DNA of 64,000 nucleotides from Deltaproteobacteria bacterium (GTDB lineage: Bacteria; Myxococcota_C; UBA6777): contig PCBK01000196.1 of assembly GCA_002731275.1 (NCBI GenBank), positions 1 to 64,000 on the forward strand, in the 5' to 3' direction. The notes under the pieces are model-generated. The model saw only the letters and a program-made list of their open reading frames with translations. It was not told the origin of the DNA and ran no database searches. Shown here piece after piece: positions 8,450-18,160 of this stretch (positions within the stretch are counted from its first letter, which is position 1; every line of letters begins with the position of its first letter). Both the position numbers and the translations under genes were made by a program.

Positions 8450-10594
8450 TTAGGATTCAACAGACTCCGTGTTGATGCTCTTGAAATCGACAAACGCGAG
8501 CTGCGCGATCATCTTCATGAGGGCCAAACGAGCGTCACGGAGCGCTTCATCTTCGGCCATCACCATTACATGATCAAACATCGCATCAATGGGTTGTTGG
8601 AGCGTGAGGAGTTTCTTGAGCGCACCAGCAAAGTCACTCTTCGCGAGTTGGTCGTGTAAACCGTCTTGGACTTGCTTGGTCGTCTCTAGCAAAGTCTTCT
8701 CGATCTCCTCCTGGAGAACAGAAGCCTCTACAGCGGCAGGAGCGTCAGAGAAGAACGCTGCGCCAAGTCCCTCGTAATCAGAGACGATCTTCTTCTTCGC
8801 TGCAGCCGTAAGGATGTTGTTGACTCGCTTGAAGCTATACGCGAGCCCTGCGAGAACACCAGACTGGACAGCCTCTTGAAGAGACGACAGCAACGTGAGT
8901 AACTGAGGCATGGACCACCGACGAATCAACGCAGGAACACAAACAGCATCGACAAGATCGCGCTCCCAACCATCGGAGAGCAACATCTGCTTGAGACGCC
9001 CTTGCATGTATTCGATGACATCGCGAACGACGACATCTTTCTCCGTCACGATCTCACCGAGCGCGTCGACAGCATGTTCAACCATCGCTCCAAGACGTCC
9101 AGGGAGCTCGTGTTCTTTAAGGATACGCAGGATCCCGATCGTCTGTCGGCGCAGACCGTAAGGGTCTGTGCTACCACTCGGACGCAAGCCTACAGCGAAG
9201 CCACCCACAAGAGTGTCGAGGCGATCGCACAAAGCGACAACCTGCCCAGTCTTTGAAGGTGGAACGGGATCGTCTTGTTGTTGGGGGAGATAGTGTTCCT
9301 CGATCGCCCATGCGACCGCTTCGGGCTCGCCATCAGCCAGGGCATAGTAACGACCCATTACACCCTGTAGATCGGTAAATTCAATCACCATGTCCGTCAC
9401 GAGATCCGCCTTACAGAGCGTCGCAGCGCGTTTGGCGTGTTCCGCGACATCAGCCAGACCAACTTCCTCAGCGACCGTCGAGGCGAGCAGCTCAAGGCGA
9501 CGAGCTTTGTCACCGTAACTTCCAAGTTTACTCTGGAAGGTCATACGATCGAGTGTCTCCACACGATCTTCGAGGCGCTGTTTTTGGTCTTTCTCGAAGA
9601 AGTGTTGTGCGTCGGCGAGGCGCGCACGTAAAACGCGCTGAAAACCGTTGATGACAACCTCTTCATTTGTCGAGTTCAAGCCCGCGACAGGAACAAAGTG
9701 GGGCTTAAGAGCACCTGTATCGTCTGCAACAGCGAAACACTTGAGGTGTTTCTTCATGCTCATCTTCAGCAGTTCGTCAGGCAACACGAGATATTTCTCT
9801 TCAAAATGTGCGAGTAATGGCTTGGGATATTCCGAGAGATACGCGTTGAGGTCGATCAATTCAGGATCTTCGACGAGTGAGACACCTTTTGCAGAACAAA
9901 CATCGCGTCCACCTTCGAGGATCATCCTCGTGCGCTCTTGTGGATCGATGATCACGTGGCGTTTGCGGATCTCCTCTTGGAATTGGGCGTATCCTTTGAC
10001 CTCAAACTCTTCAGGGGCAAGAAAACGATGTCCCCGGCTCTTGTTTCCGCTCGTTGCGCCAGCAAAAGAGAAGGACAATGGAGTCTCACCAAACAACGCA
10101 CAGAGCCAATGAACGGGACGCGTGAAGCGCGTCTTCTCCGTGCCCCAACGCATCGTTTTGGGGAACGACAATCCAGCCAAAATAGAGGGGAGTTGTGTTT
10201 CGAGGTGTGTGGTGGTTTGCACACCTTTGTTGAGCACCCGGGCGCAGAGTTTTTCGCCTTTGGGAGTGTCGATGCGTTCGAGCTGGTCGACGGAGAGTCC
10301 AAAGCGTTCGGCGAATTTTTGTGCGGGGACTTTGGGGTTACCTTCGTCGTCAAAGGCGATCCGTACAGGTGGACCTTCGATCTCTTGCGTCTCATCTTCT
10401 CCGATCTCAGCGACGTCGGAGAGTACAACACCAAAGCGACGAGGTGTACCAAAGGTGTTCACTTCACCAAACGCAATACGCGCATCTTGGAGGCTCTGTT
10501 TGATATCATTCGCGAGCTGCTCAACCGCAGGCCCGATATAGCTTGCGGGGACCTCTTCTGCTCCAACTTCCAGAAACAATTCGTGCCGTTGCAT
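8450..10594 (-). CDS. glyS: Glycine--tRNA ligase beta subunit
   Basis: Beta chain of the heterotetrameric bacterial glycyl-tRNA synthetase, which charges tRNA-Gly with glycine. The 714 residues fit the family (E. coli about 690). The diagnostic N-terminus FLEVGAEEVPASYI, the FPKTMRWG segment with a downstream FTRP, and the DPYGLRRQ motif near residue 515 are all present. A C-terminal helical, anticodon-binding-like region follows. The ATG at 10594 has GAGGAAGC upstream; a TTG one codon earlier is possible. It lies 18 bp after glyQ in the standard glyQ-glyS operon. Confidence 0.97.
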   Translation of the reverse strand: MQRHELFLEVGAEEVPASYIGPAVEQLANDIKQSLQDARIAFGEVNTFGTPRRFGVVLSDVAEIGEDETQEIEGPPVRIAFDDEGNPKVPAQKFAERFGLSVDQLERIDTPKGEKLCARVLNKGVQTTTHLETQLPSILAGLSFPKTMRWGTEKTRFTRPVHWLCALFGETPLSFSFAGATSGNKSRGHRFLAPEEFEVKGYAQFQEEIRKRHVIIDPQERTRMILEGGRDVCSAKGVSLVEDPELIDLNAYLSEYPKPLLAHFEEKYLVLPDELLKMSMKKHLKCFAVADDTGALKPHFVPVAGLNSTNEEVVINGFQRVLRARLADAQHFFEKDQKQRLEDRVETLDRMTFQSKLGSYGDKARRLELLASTVAEEVGLADVAEHAKRAATLCKADLVTDMVIEFTDLQGVMGRYYALADGEPEAVAWAIEEHYLPQQQDDPVPPSKTGQVVALCDRLDTLVGGFAVGLRPSGSTDPYGLRRQTIGILRILKEHELPGRLGAMVEHAVDALGEIVTEKDVVVRDVIEYMQGRLKQMLLSDGWERDLVDAVCVPALIRRWSMPQLLTLLSSLQEAVQSGVLAGLAYSFKRVNNILTAAAKKKIVSDYEGLGAAFFSDAPAAVEASVLQEEIEKTLLETTKQVQDGLHDQLAKSDFAGALKKLLTLQQPIDAMFDHVMVMAEDEALRDARLALMKMIAQLAFVDFKSINTESVES

Positions 10595-10612
10595 CAATGC
10601 TTCCTCTTCTCT

Positions 10613-11512
10613 TTATGCTGACTCTGCAGGCGCCTTGGCACCTTTGAGCAGTGGGAATCCCAGGGACTCACGTTGTGCGAGATAGGCTTGCGCACAACGT
10701 CGTGCAAGTTTTCGCACCCGCCCGATATACCGCTGACGCTCCGTCACGGAGATCGCACCACGCGCGTCCAACAAGTTAAAATAATGACTGGACTTGATAC
10801 ATTGATCGTAGGCAGGCATCACCAAGGGTGTCTCCAACGAGACGAGGCGCAAACACTCCGCTTCGCTCATCTCAAACAAACGCCTGGTCTCTTCGATATT
10901 GACTGCCTCAAACGCATACACTGAGTGCTCGACTTCTTCTTGGTGACGAATATCGCCATACGTCAGCGTGTCGTTCCACGCCAACTCGTACACGTTGTCG
11001 ATATTTTGTAGGTACATCGCGATCCGCTCAACACCGTACGTCAACTCACCTGAAATCACGTCCAGTTCGATCCCGCCGCACTGCTGAAAATACGTAAACT
11101 GAGAAATTTCCATCCCATCAGCCCACACTTCCCATCCAAGACCCCAGGCACCAAGTGTCGGAGACTCCCAATCATCTTCAACGAAACGAATGTCGTGCTC
11201 GAGAAGATCCAAGCCCAACGCCCGCAAAGAGTTCAGGTACAACTCCTGAATGTTAAGTGGGGAGGGCTTGAGCAACACCTGAAACTGGAAGTATTTCCCC
11301 AGACGGTTGGGATTCTCACCGTAACGACCGTCAGCCGGACGTCGAGAAGGCTCTACATAGGCTGCCTTCCACGGCTCAGGGCCTAACGCTCGCAAAAAAG
11401 AATCAGGGTGAAAGGTACCTGCACCCTTCTCCATGTCATATGGCTGCTGAAGAACACAGCCCTGTTCCACCCAAAAATTTTGCAAAGTCAAGATCAACTG
11501 TTGGAGATTCAT
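10613..11512 (-). CDS. glyQ: Glycine--tRNA ligase alpha subunit
   Basis: Catalytic alpha chain of glycyl-tRNA synthetase, 299 residues as expected for the family. It shows the characteristic [19 protein letters not shown] start, the [22 protein letters not shown] motif region and the [18 protein letters not shown] segment that forms part of the class II active site. The ATG is at 11512. It is the first gene of the glyQ-glyS operon and is divergent from the kinase-WD40 gene, with about 290 bp between the two start codons that should hold both promoters. Confidence 0.97.
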   Translation of the reverse strand: MNLQQLILTLQNFWVEQGCVLQQPYDMEKGAGTFHPDSFLRALGPEPWKAAYVEPSRRPADGRYGENPNRLGKYFQFQVLLKPSPLNIQELYLNSLRALGLDLLEHDIRFVEDDWESPTLGAWGLGWEVWADGMEISQFTYFQQCGGIELDVISGELTYGVERIAMYLQNIDNVYELAWNDTLTYGDIRHQEEVEHSVYAFEAVNIEETRRLFEMSEAECLRLVSLETPLVMPAYDQCIKSSHYFNLLDARGAISVTERQRYIGRVRKLARRCAQAYLAQRESLGFPLLKGAKAPAESA

Positions 11513-11802
11513 CTACATCGCCTTTTGTTATGGCAAAGCCTTTCAGACCGCGATATTCAGGGACACTAAACAATCGAAACGAGGGCGGAACATACCACCA
11601 CGAGGGTCGATTGTCAAGCGACCTTATCTCATGACAATTACAAAACGTTTTCACTTCAAAAGAAGTTCTCTCTCCCCTCGTACAAAAGCACGCACCCGCT
11701 TGACGATGTTGCCAAAAAAACATATAAAAAAGTACGACAAATCGCCGTTATCTCCATATGTATAAGGACACCCACCTGCCTCAAAAAGGAGTCCAGCTCA
11801 CG

Positions 11803-14112
11803 ATGAGTTCGAGAGAGACATGGAAGGCACTCTCACGCCTGGAGAAGCTCGCAAACAAAGGCGCGATCTCCGAAGAGCAATACGCAGAAGAGAAACAAGC
11901 GCTCTACCTGAGGCTCGAATCCAGCCCCTCTCCCCCTCCACTCCCCATCCAACCTGCGTCATCGCAATCATCCTCCACTTCGCTCCTTCAAAAAAATTAC
12001 GTGGGCAATCTCTCCGACAATATAGGCACACACTCCATCAGCATGGACGATCTGCAAGCCGCCTCTTCACACAAACGAGCGACTCCACATCACCACCCCG
12101 AACCACCACGCGTGTTCCAACACCCAGAACGAGACAGTGGCGCATATGTCTCTCTCGCTCCCAAACAAGCGATAAGCACAAAGCAAACCCACAACCACAT
12201 CCAGGTGGGACAAATTTTGCGAGAGCGATATCAACTCAAACGCATGCTTGGCTCAGGTGGGATGGGTCGTGTGTTCCTCGTCGAGGACATTAAATATGGT
12301 GGCCAGTACGCCCTCAAAGCACTTCACCCCTGGGTGGTACAAAATGACAACATCACGCGTCGCTTTATCCAAGAGTTTAAACTCACAGAAACACTTAGTC
12401 ACCCCGGAATTGTACGCACATTTACACTCGATGAGGATATGCCCACAGGGTGTCTCTTTTACACCATGGAGTACGTCCAAGGCGTCACCCTACAAGCCAT
12501 CATCGAAAACGCTGCAAATCGCAAAAAAGGACCACCACTCCGATTAAAAGAGACTTATCGCTGCGTCAAACAGCTCGCTGAAATTCTCGACTACGCCCAC
12601 CAAAAACGTATCATCCATCGCGACCTCAAACCCGCCAATATCATCCTCGTTGATGGACGTGAGCGCCTCAAACTCGTCGACTTCGGCATCGCAAAAGCCA
12701 TGCACACACACCCCACACTCCACACAGGACACGGAGGCACCTACTATTATATCGCACCTGAGCAACTCTCAGGTGGTCACGAAGTTCGCCCCGCTGCCGA
12801 TATATTCTCTCTTGGTGTTTTGCTCTATCAACTCCTCACAGGAGAGATACCCGTCGCAATGGCCGTCCCTCCGAGTGAACTCAACGCACAGCTCAACAAG
12901 CAGATCGATAACTTCATCCGAAAAGCCATCCACCCACGCGCCGCACAACGATACCAATCCGTGACAGAATGGATGGAGACCTTCGAGCAGATCTTCCCTC
13001 CCCTGCTCGCGCCCACGACACACAAAACGCTTCCAAATACTTCCTCCTCCTCCTCCACACCACAAGAACCGCTTCACAAGCGCTACAGAGCACAGCGTAT
13101 CGTGTTGCCACATGAACGACGGACCACAGAGACACCTCCCCCTCCACCAAGCCCCCAATTCAACAAGCCACCGTCCAAAACAGCCACGAAGGAAACCCTT
13201 CGTGTAGAGCGTCAGTTCAAGACCTCCTCGATGACCTCACTGCACGCTCACGAGGGCGCCGTAACAGCACTCGCGATCAGCCCAGATGGAAGACTCCTCG
13301 CCTCCGGCAGTGAGGACTGCACCATCAAGATATGGGAGTCCTCATCGTGGTTCTTGTTGCACACCTTCAGTGATCACGCCGACACCATCCAGTCTCTCCA
13401 GTGGAGCCCTGATGGACGCTACGTTATATCCGGGAGTTCTGACTGCACGATCAAAATATGGGATGTGTTCTCCGCCCGTCTCTTTCACCTGTTCCAACAT
13501 GAAGATGCCGTCTACAGCGTACTCTTTGGAAACCAAGGGAAACAAGTCATCTCCGCAGGACAGGGACAGCATATCAAGCTGTGGGACAGTGAGTCAGGAC
13601 GCCCACTCGGGACGCTCGAAGGCCACCAAAACCCCATCCGTTCACTCGACATTGATCTACAACGTGGTGTCCTCGCCTCAGGCAGTGAAGACACCACCGT
13701 GAAGTTGTGGAGCCTCCACACAGGCGCCCTTCTTCACACCTTCGAAGAGTACTGGACAGTCGTCAACGCCATCAAACTCTGTCCACAACACCAACAGCTC
13801 GCCTCCGCGACAGATGATGGTAATATCAAGTTATGGGGACTCGACGAATTTCAGATCACCCACACCCTCAAGGGGCACCAAAAGAGCGTCGTCTCCCTCG
13901 CAACCTCGCCACAAGGCGACTTCTTGCTTTCGAGTAGTCTCGATCACACCATTCGTCTGTGGTCCCTACCCGACGGTGTCTCAGCACAAGTCTTCGATCA
14001 CGGTGCTCCGGTGCACTCTGTTTGTGTCAGTCCTGACGGACGATGGATGGTCACAGGCGCAGAAGACGCCTCCATGAAGATATGGGACACATCCCCCTAT
14101 TTCTCTTCGTAA
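11803..14112 (+). CDS. Ser/Thr protein kinase with WD40 propeller and SHOCT-like N-terminus
   Basis: Cytoplasmic Hanks-type kinase of 769 residues. I chose the ATG at 11803 because AAGGAG lies 11 bases upstream; the in-frame ATG at 11758 has no ribosome site. Residues about 8-38 (RLEKLANKGAISEEQY) resemble a SHOCT oligomerisation motif. The kinase domain spans about 143-395, with the glycine loop GSGGMGRV, catalytic Lys near 172, HRDLKP near 272 and DFG near 293, so it looks active. A Pro/Ser-rich linker leads to about seven WD40 repeats (480-769) with recurrent SPDGRLLASGSED and IKIW signatures. There is no membrane segment. The propeller is likely a docking or target-recognition platform. 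The gene is convergent with the HEAT-like gene, only five bases apart. Confidence 0.93.
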   Translation: MSSRETWKALSRLEKLANKGAISEEQYAEEKQALYLRLESSPSPPPLPIQPASSQSSSTSLLQKNYVGNLSDNIGTHSISMDDLQAASSHKRATPHHHPEPPRVFQHPERDSGAYVSLAPKQAISTKQTHNHIQVGQILRERYQLKRMLGSGGMGRVFLVEDIKYGGQYALKALHPWVVQNDNITRRFIQEFKLTETLSHPGIVRTFTLDEDMPTGCLFYTMEYVQGVTLQAIIENAANRKKGPPLRLKETYRCVKQLAEILDYAHQKRIIHRDLKPANIILVDGRERLKLVDFGIAKAMHTHPTLHTGHGGTYYYIAPEQLSGGHEVRPAADIFSLGVLLYQLLTGEIPVAMAVPPSELNAQLNKQIDNFIRKAIHPRAAQRYQSVTEWMETFEQIFPPLLAPTTHKTLPNTSSSSSTPQEPLHKRYRAQRIVLPHERRTTETPPPPPSPQFNKPPSKTATKETLRVERQFKTSSMTSLHAHEGAVTALAISPDGRLLASGSEDCTIKIWESSSWFLLHTFSDHADTIQSLQWSPDGRYVISGSSDCTIKIWDVFSARLFHLFQHEDAVYSVLFGNQGKQVISAGQGQHIKLWDSESGRPLGTLEGHQNPIRSLDIDLQRGVLASGSEDTTVKLWSLHTGALLHTFEEYWTVVNAIKLCPQHQQLASATDDGNIKLWGLDEFQITHTLKGHQKSVVSLATSPQGDFLLSSSLDHTIRLWSLPDGVSAQVFDHGAPVHSVCVSPDGRWMVTGAEDASMKIWDTSPYFSS

Positions 14113-14117
14113 CACCC

Positions 14118-14969
14118 TCAAGAATCCCACAACACAGACTCAAGTTCCGCAATCCACGGCTCAATTTTCTCCTGTTGATGCTTCGCCATCACCTCTTGAT
14201 GTCGCTCAATCGCGAGGTCAATACGCCCAACCCAGGTCTCGTCCTCAACACCCTCAAATGTCTCACGACAAGCCTGTAGCAACGGTAACCACTCGACATG
14301 GGCAAATTGCGCGACCTGCTCAGCCGTCTCTACGCGCAGCTGCTCTTTTTCGTGAAACAGCAGCTCCCTCACACCCGCGATCGCGTCAGGAGTTCCGATA
14401 TTCGCCAACGCAAACACGAGCGGCTTACGTAAAGATGTATGCAATTGACTTCGAAGTCTTTTGCACAACGTAGGGACCACTTTTTTCACACGCCATCGTC
14501 CAAGTGTAATCGTCGCGAGTTCCTGCCTCGTCCGACTCGACGCGTGGAGCTCTCGCAAAAATATCGAGACCGCCTGTTCATCATGATGTTTGGAGAGAGC
14601 CTGCAAGGCCAACAACTGCACACGCGGCACGCCAAATGGATCGTTGATCAGTTGACACAACGCGTCCACATCCGCGAGCTCCCCCAAGGCTTGCACCAAC
14701 GCCTCTATTTCCTCGTCATTTCCGCCCCGAGCGTGAATCGTTTTTAATAAGAGTGGACCAGTACGACGATCTCTGAGCACGAGCAACCCCGCGATCGAAG
14801 CTCGTGTACGTCGCGCGCGCAGTCCCTTCTTTAAAAGCTCCCACGCCTTGGAAGGATCAAGCGTGACCATTTGCCTCGCCATCTCCTCTTGTATCGCAAG
14901 CTCGTCAGATGACCAAAAGCGCTCTTCCAGCGCCTCCCACACAGGATTGGAGGTCGATGGGTTGGTCAA
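14118..14969 (-). CDS. HEAT-repeat-like protein, last gene of the MoxR operon
   Basis: A 283-residue helical protein with repeated pairs of amphipathic helices (for example TRASIAGLLVLRDRRTG and PLVFALANIGTPDAIAG) resembling HEAT or PBS-lyase-type repeats, which usually mediate protein binding. I chose the TTG at 14969: it starts five bases after the stop of the preceding gene and an A/G-rich AAAAAGG precedes it. The longer open frame upstream to 15272 is antisense-like noise overlapping the AgmX-like gene. No signal peptide is seen, so it is probably cytoplasmic. It closes a six-gene minus-strand operon with MoxR and VWA proteins, and may scaffold that complex. Confidence 0.7.
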   Translation of the reverse strand: MTNPSTSNPVWEALEERFWSSDELAIQEEMARQMVTLDPSKAWELLKKGLRARRTRASIAGLLVLRDRRTGPLLLKTIHARGGNDEEIEALVQALGELADVDALCQLINDPFGVPRVQLLALQALSKHHDEQAVSIFLRELHASSRTRQELATITLGRWRVKKVVPTLCKRLRSQLHTSLRKPLVFALANIGTPDAIAGVRELLFHEKEQLRVETAEQVAQFAHVEWLPLLQACRETFEGVEDETWVGRIDLAIERHQEVMAKHQQEKIEPWIAELESVLWDS

Positions 14970-14974
14970 CGTGC

Positions 14975-15496
14975 TTACCTTTTTCTTTTCTTTTTCTTGG
15001 ACGTCGAGAGATACACAGGTTGGACAGAGAAAGTCGTATGGAGGGTGCAGGATTTTTGGCCTTGTGGAGGAAACAGCTTCTTCCCGCGTAAATTCCACAA
15101 AAAGCAATCGCGGACGGATTGTGGAGCGGCCTTGTGACCAGAGAGCCACTTCACTCCATTGACCCGGCCGTGGCCATTGAGTTTGGACGCGAGCACCAGT
15201 TGACCAGACCACTGGAGCAAGGCTCCTTTGCGTTTCTTTTTCGCGTGCAAATGCAACAACGTGCGGTAACACTTCAACACCTTACCGATCCGGTATGTCA
15301 GCGCATTTGTGAGTTTCTTTTTGTCAATGTTTCCCTTGATCCGCAGCTTCTTCATCTTGATCATCCCAACACGAGGGATGCGCACGCGCTTCTTCTTCTT
15401 CTTGCGTTTGTAAAGCACCGCCAGCCGACCAAGAGACGCACTCACGTCCAAAGGAAACAGCAGACAGAGACACACCAACCACAACGAGATACGCAT
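14975..15496 (-). CDS. Secreted AgmX/PglI-C-terminal-like protein
   Basis: A 173-residue exported protein. The ATG at 15496 has GGAGG six bases upstream and starts a clear signal peptide (hydrophobic LWLVCLCLLF, cleavage near SAS). The mature part is very basic. It matches the C-terminal domain pattern of AgmX/PglI-type gliding-motility proteins: a CYRTLL motif, then GQLVLASKLNGHGRV, then VRDCFL and FPP. In other proteins this fold follows TonB-like energy-coupling regions. It starts ten bases after the VWA gene ends, so the two are surely co-transcribed. A role in an envelope complex with the VWA proteins is inferred. Confidence 0.72.
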   Translation of the reverse strand: MRISLWLVCLCLLFPLDVSASLGRLAVLYKRKKKKKRVRIPRVGMIKMKKLRIKGNIDKKKLTNALTYRIGKVLKCYRTLLHLHAKKKRKGALLQWSGQLVLASKLNGHGRVNGVKWLSGHKAAPQSVRDCFLWNLRGKKLFPPQGQKSCTLHTTFSVQPVYLSTSKKKKRKR

Positions 15497-15506
15497 CTTG
15501 TGCCTC

Positions 15507-18101
15507 CTACGAAGAGATATAGGCTGCTCGGCCAAACAAACGAACTCGTCGCAAGAACAAGTCAAACACAAACAAAATCAACGCCAGCAACACGAGGTAA
15601 GGCCACAAGGGTTGGTGGGTCAGCAGACGCTCTTTCGGCGTACGATGCCAGAGCAACTTCATAGAAGGATCGAGCTTTCCACCCCCGGCTTCTGCGATAG
15701 AGCGCAGTCGCTCAAGATTGGGACTGGCGCTCAACCACTCCGCTGGATATGCATAAGAAGCCGACGCTTGACCGATTCCCACAGGTTTCCCACTGCGCGA
15801 AAAGCTCGCCTTGACCAAGTAGGAGCCGTGTCTGACAGCAGGGAATGTCCCTTCGTAAAAGCCGGGTCCTGTCTGGCGAAGTGTCGTCTTGATCCGCTTG
15901 AGTCGTGGATCGAGGATGGTCGCCTTCCCGTCCATGTAGTTCATAAACTGTCCGGTCGGTCCTACAGCATCCACAACGATCTTGCCTTGGCCTTCCACGA
16001 TCTTGGCTTTTACACGAAACAAACGACTCGGTCCTTGCCTCATCGCGTCACGCATGACCTGGGACCAAAACTGACCAAATCCCGACCACGAGAGCCACTG
16101 CACAGACCATCTGTTCTTGACGTCCGATGTAAAGGCGGTGACCTTCCCGAGTCCATACCGCCATGAGACGAGCAATGGTTCGCCATACTCAGTAGAGAGG
16201 ACGACCTGACTGCGGGGTTTGGCTTTCGTGGAGACGTACCCAAGCAGGTAGGGCGCGGAGGAAAAGTTGATCCCTTTGATGGCCTGTGTATAGCGAGATA
16301 CCCGGGGACGGAAAGGCTCTTCTACGAACGAAGAGCGGCTGACCTTGGAGGTCTCTTTGGTGAAGATTTTGGGGATGTTGTAGGGATCTTCTGTGTAATA
16401 AGAGCGCCCTCCCCCCATCTCCGCGATCGATTTCAGCAAAGAGCGGTCACTTCCCGAGCCAACAGCGATAGAAGAAACAGTGATCCCTTCGCCGTTCATG
16501 GCCTGAACAATCTCGTAGATCCCACGCCGTGAATCTTGCCCATCACTGAGCAAAATGACGTGCTTGATCTTCGCTCTCGCACCACTCAACATGCGATACG
16601 CCATCTCCAACGCCGGCGCGATGCTTGTACCACCCGAAGCCGGAATCCTCGAAACGTCAGAGATAATTTGGCTCTTGTTGCTCGAAGACTGCAGCGGAAC
16701 GACCTTTCTTGGACGAGAGTCAAACGCGACCACACCGACCTTATCATTGGCACCAAGCATTCGGACGGTGACCTTCGCAGCTTCACGGGCCAGAGAGATC
16801 CTGTTCCCCGACATCGAGCCCGACTTGTCGATAATCATCACGAGCGCAAGAGAAGGGGTCTCCTTCTTCTTCTCGGTCTCAAAGCGGACAGGTAAGATCT
16901 TCTCCATCCTCGTCTGGAAGTACCCACCAGGACCAAAGCTGTTTTCTCCCCCGACCATGATCAAACCACCGCCAAGATCGCGTACATACGTCTCAAACAA
17001 GCGCATCTGTGACCGGGACATCCTGTAAGCCGGGACATCGGAGATCACAACCATGTCGTATCGTTCAAGATCTCGAATACTCGTCGGGATACCATAACTA
17101 CTACGGACATCTACGCGAAACTTCTGTTTTTGAAGGGCACGAGTCAGGTAGTGGGATTGTGAAGGATTGCCTTCGAGATAGAGGATTCTTGGTTCACCGA
17201 GGATTGGGATGGCCTTGATGTAGACATTGTTCCCTTTAAAGCGGTCTTTTTTGGGCTTGATGTACACCTGAAAAGTCGTCAGACCCGCTTCGTCGATTTG
17301 GACACGGAAACGAAACTTTTGCAGCCCCTTTTTGAGGTCAACGCGCTTAAACGCGAAGACAAAGCCGTCTTTGTACACAGTGAGAGGGATCTTTTTGGCT
17401 GCGTATGTCGAGAAGACCTCGACCACCATCATAAAAGGCGCCCGCAAACGAATCGTCTCGGGTAAGATCAGGTTCTGGATCAACACCTCAGCGGGATAAG
17501 GTCCCTTAATCGCCCGACTGTAGACGCGAACACCACGACTCTTTGCGCGACTGGCCTCTTCGAGGACGCTGCCCTTTGTCTCGCGGCCATCGGAGACCAC
17601 AACCATCCTTTTGAGGACGCCGGAGGAGAACAATCCATATGCGTGACGGATCGCGCCTTGCAGATTGGAGGCTTGCTCTTTCGGATGTCGTTTCAGAACA
17701 GGTGGCTTGCCTTCTTTGGTTTTGAGCAGACGCGAGCTTGAGGCAAAGGAGATCACACGTAACTCGTCTTTGCCTTTGCGAGACTTCCACAGCTTGTCGA
17801 TGTACTCTTGTGAGCGCTTGAGCGATGCATCAGGGACAGAGGGAGATACGTCGACAGCGACGACGACCCCCATTCGCTGACTGTAGCTTCGGCTGGAGAG
17901 ACCTGACATGGCCAACGCAAGGCATGCGATGATCAAACCACGGATCAGGAATGAGAAAAACTGCTGCACACGGCTCAGGTCAACAAGAGAAAAGCGTTGC
18001 ACGAGCATAAGCAGGGGCAACAAGGCGAGAATCCATAGCCACAGAGGCTGTGTGAGACTCAATTCCTCCCATCGGAGCTGTGTTAATGAGGTCCAATCCA
18101 T
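15507..18101 (-). CDS. Membrane protein with two VWA domains and a GATase1-like middle
   Basis: An 864-residue protein anchored by two N-terminal transmembrane segments (about 18-33 and 50-68) and one near the C-terminus. The first VWA-like domain (about 77-225) has DVSPS in the metal site. A central segment around residues 315-395 resembles the glutamine-amidotransferase-like fold often fused in these proteins (YLEGNPSQSHYL, then GGGLIMVGGENSFGPGGY). The second VWA domain (about 415-600) has an intact MIDAS, DKSGSMSG. The ATG at 18101 has GAAAGG upstream. It belongs with MoxR, DUF58 and the BatA-like protein in one operon, the arrangement known for Bat (aerotolerance) loci and other MoxR-VWA chaperone-like systems. 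Confidence 0.88.
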   Translation of the reverse strand: MDWTSLTQLRWEELSLTQPLWLWILALLPLLMLVQRFSLVDLSRVQQFFSFLIRGLIIACLALAMSGLSSRSYSQRMGVVVAVDVSPSVPDASLKRSQEYIDKLWKSRKGKDELRVISFASSSRLLKTKEGKPPVLKRHPKEQASNLQGAIRHAYGLFSSGVLKRMVVVSDGRETKGSVLEEASRAKSRGVRVYSRAIKGPYPAEVLIQNLILPETIRLRAPFMMVVEVFSTYAAKKIPLTVYKDGFVFAFKRVDLKKGLQKFRFRVQIDEAGLTTFQVYIKPKKDRFKGNNVYIKAIPILGEPRILYLEGNPSQSHYLTRALQKQKFRVDVRSSYGIPTSIRDLERYDMVVISDVPAYRMSRSQMRLFETYVRDLGGGLIMVGGENSFGPGGYFQTRMEKILPVRFETEKKKETPSLALVMIIDKSGSMSGNRISLAREAAKVTVRMLGANDKVGVVAFDSRPRKVVPLQSSSNKSQIISDVSRIPASGGTSIAPALEMAYRMLSGARAKIKHVILLSDGQDSRRGIYEIVQAMNGEGITVSSIAVGSGSDRSLLKSIAEMGGGRSYYTEDPYNIPKIFTKETSKVSRSSFVEEPFRPRVSRYTQAIKGINFSSAPYLLGYVSTKAKPRSQVVLSTEYGEPLLVSWRYGLGKVTAFTSDVKNRWSVQWLSWSGFGQFWSQVMRDAMRQGPSRLFRVKAKIVEGQGKIVVDAVGPTGQFMNYMDGKATILDPRLKRIKTTLRQTGPGFYEGTFPAVRHGSYLVKASFSRSGKPVGIGQASASYAYPAEWLSASPNLERLRSIAEAGGGKLDPSMKLLWHRTPKERLLTHQPLWPYLVLLALILFVFDLFLRRVRLFGRAAYISS

Positions 18102-18160
18102 CAGAAAGTACCTTTCATCGGGTTTGACTCCCGTATTCAAAAGCCACGAATATCACGCGA

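Noticed and set aside
8436-8451. Hairpin at the end of glyS as terminator
   Set aside because: Five-pair stem overlapping the stop codon with no T-run.
14970-15272. N-terminal extension of the HEAT-like protein
   Set aside because: It lies wholly inside the AgmX-like gene in another frame and does not resemble protein domains; the TTG at 14969 fits the operon spacing.
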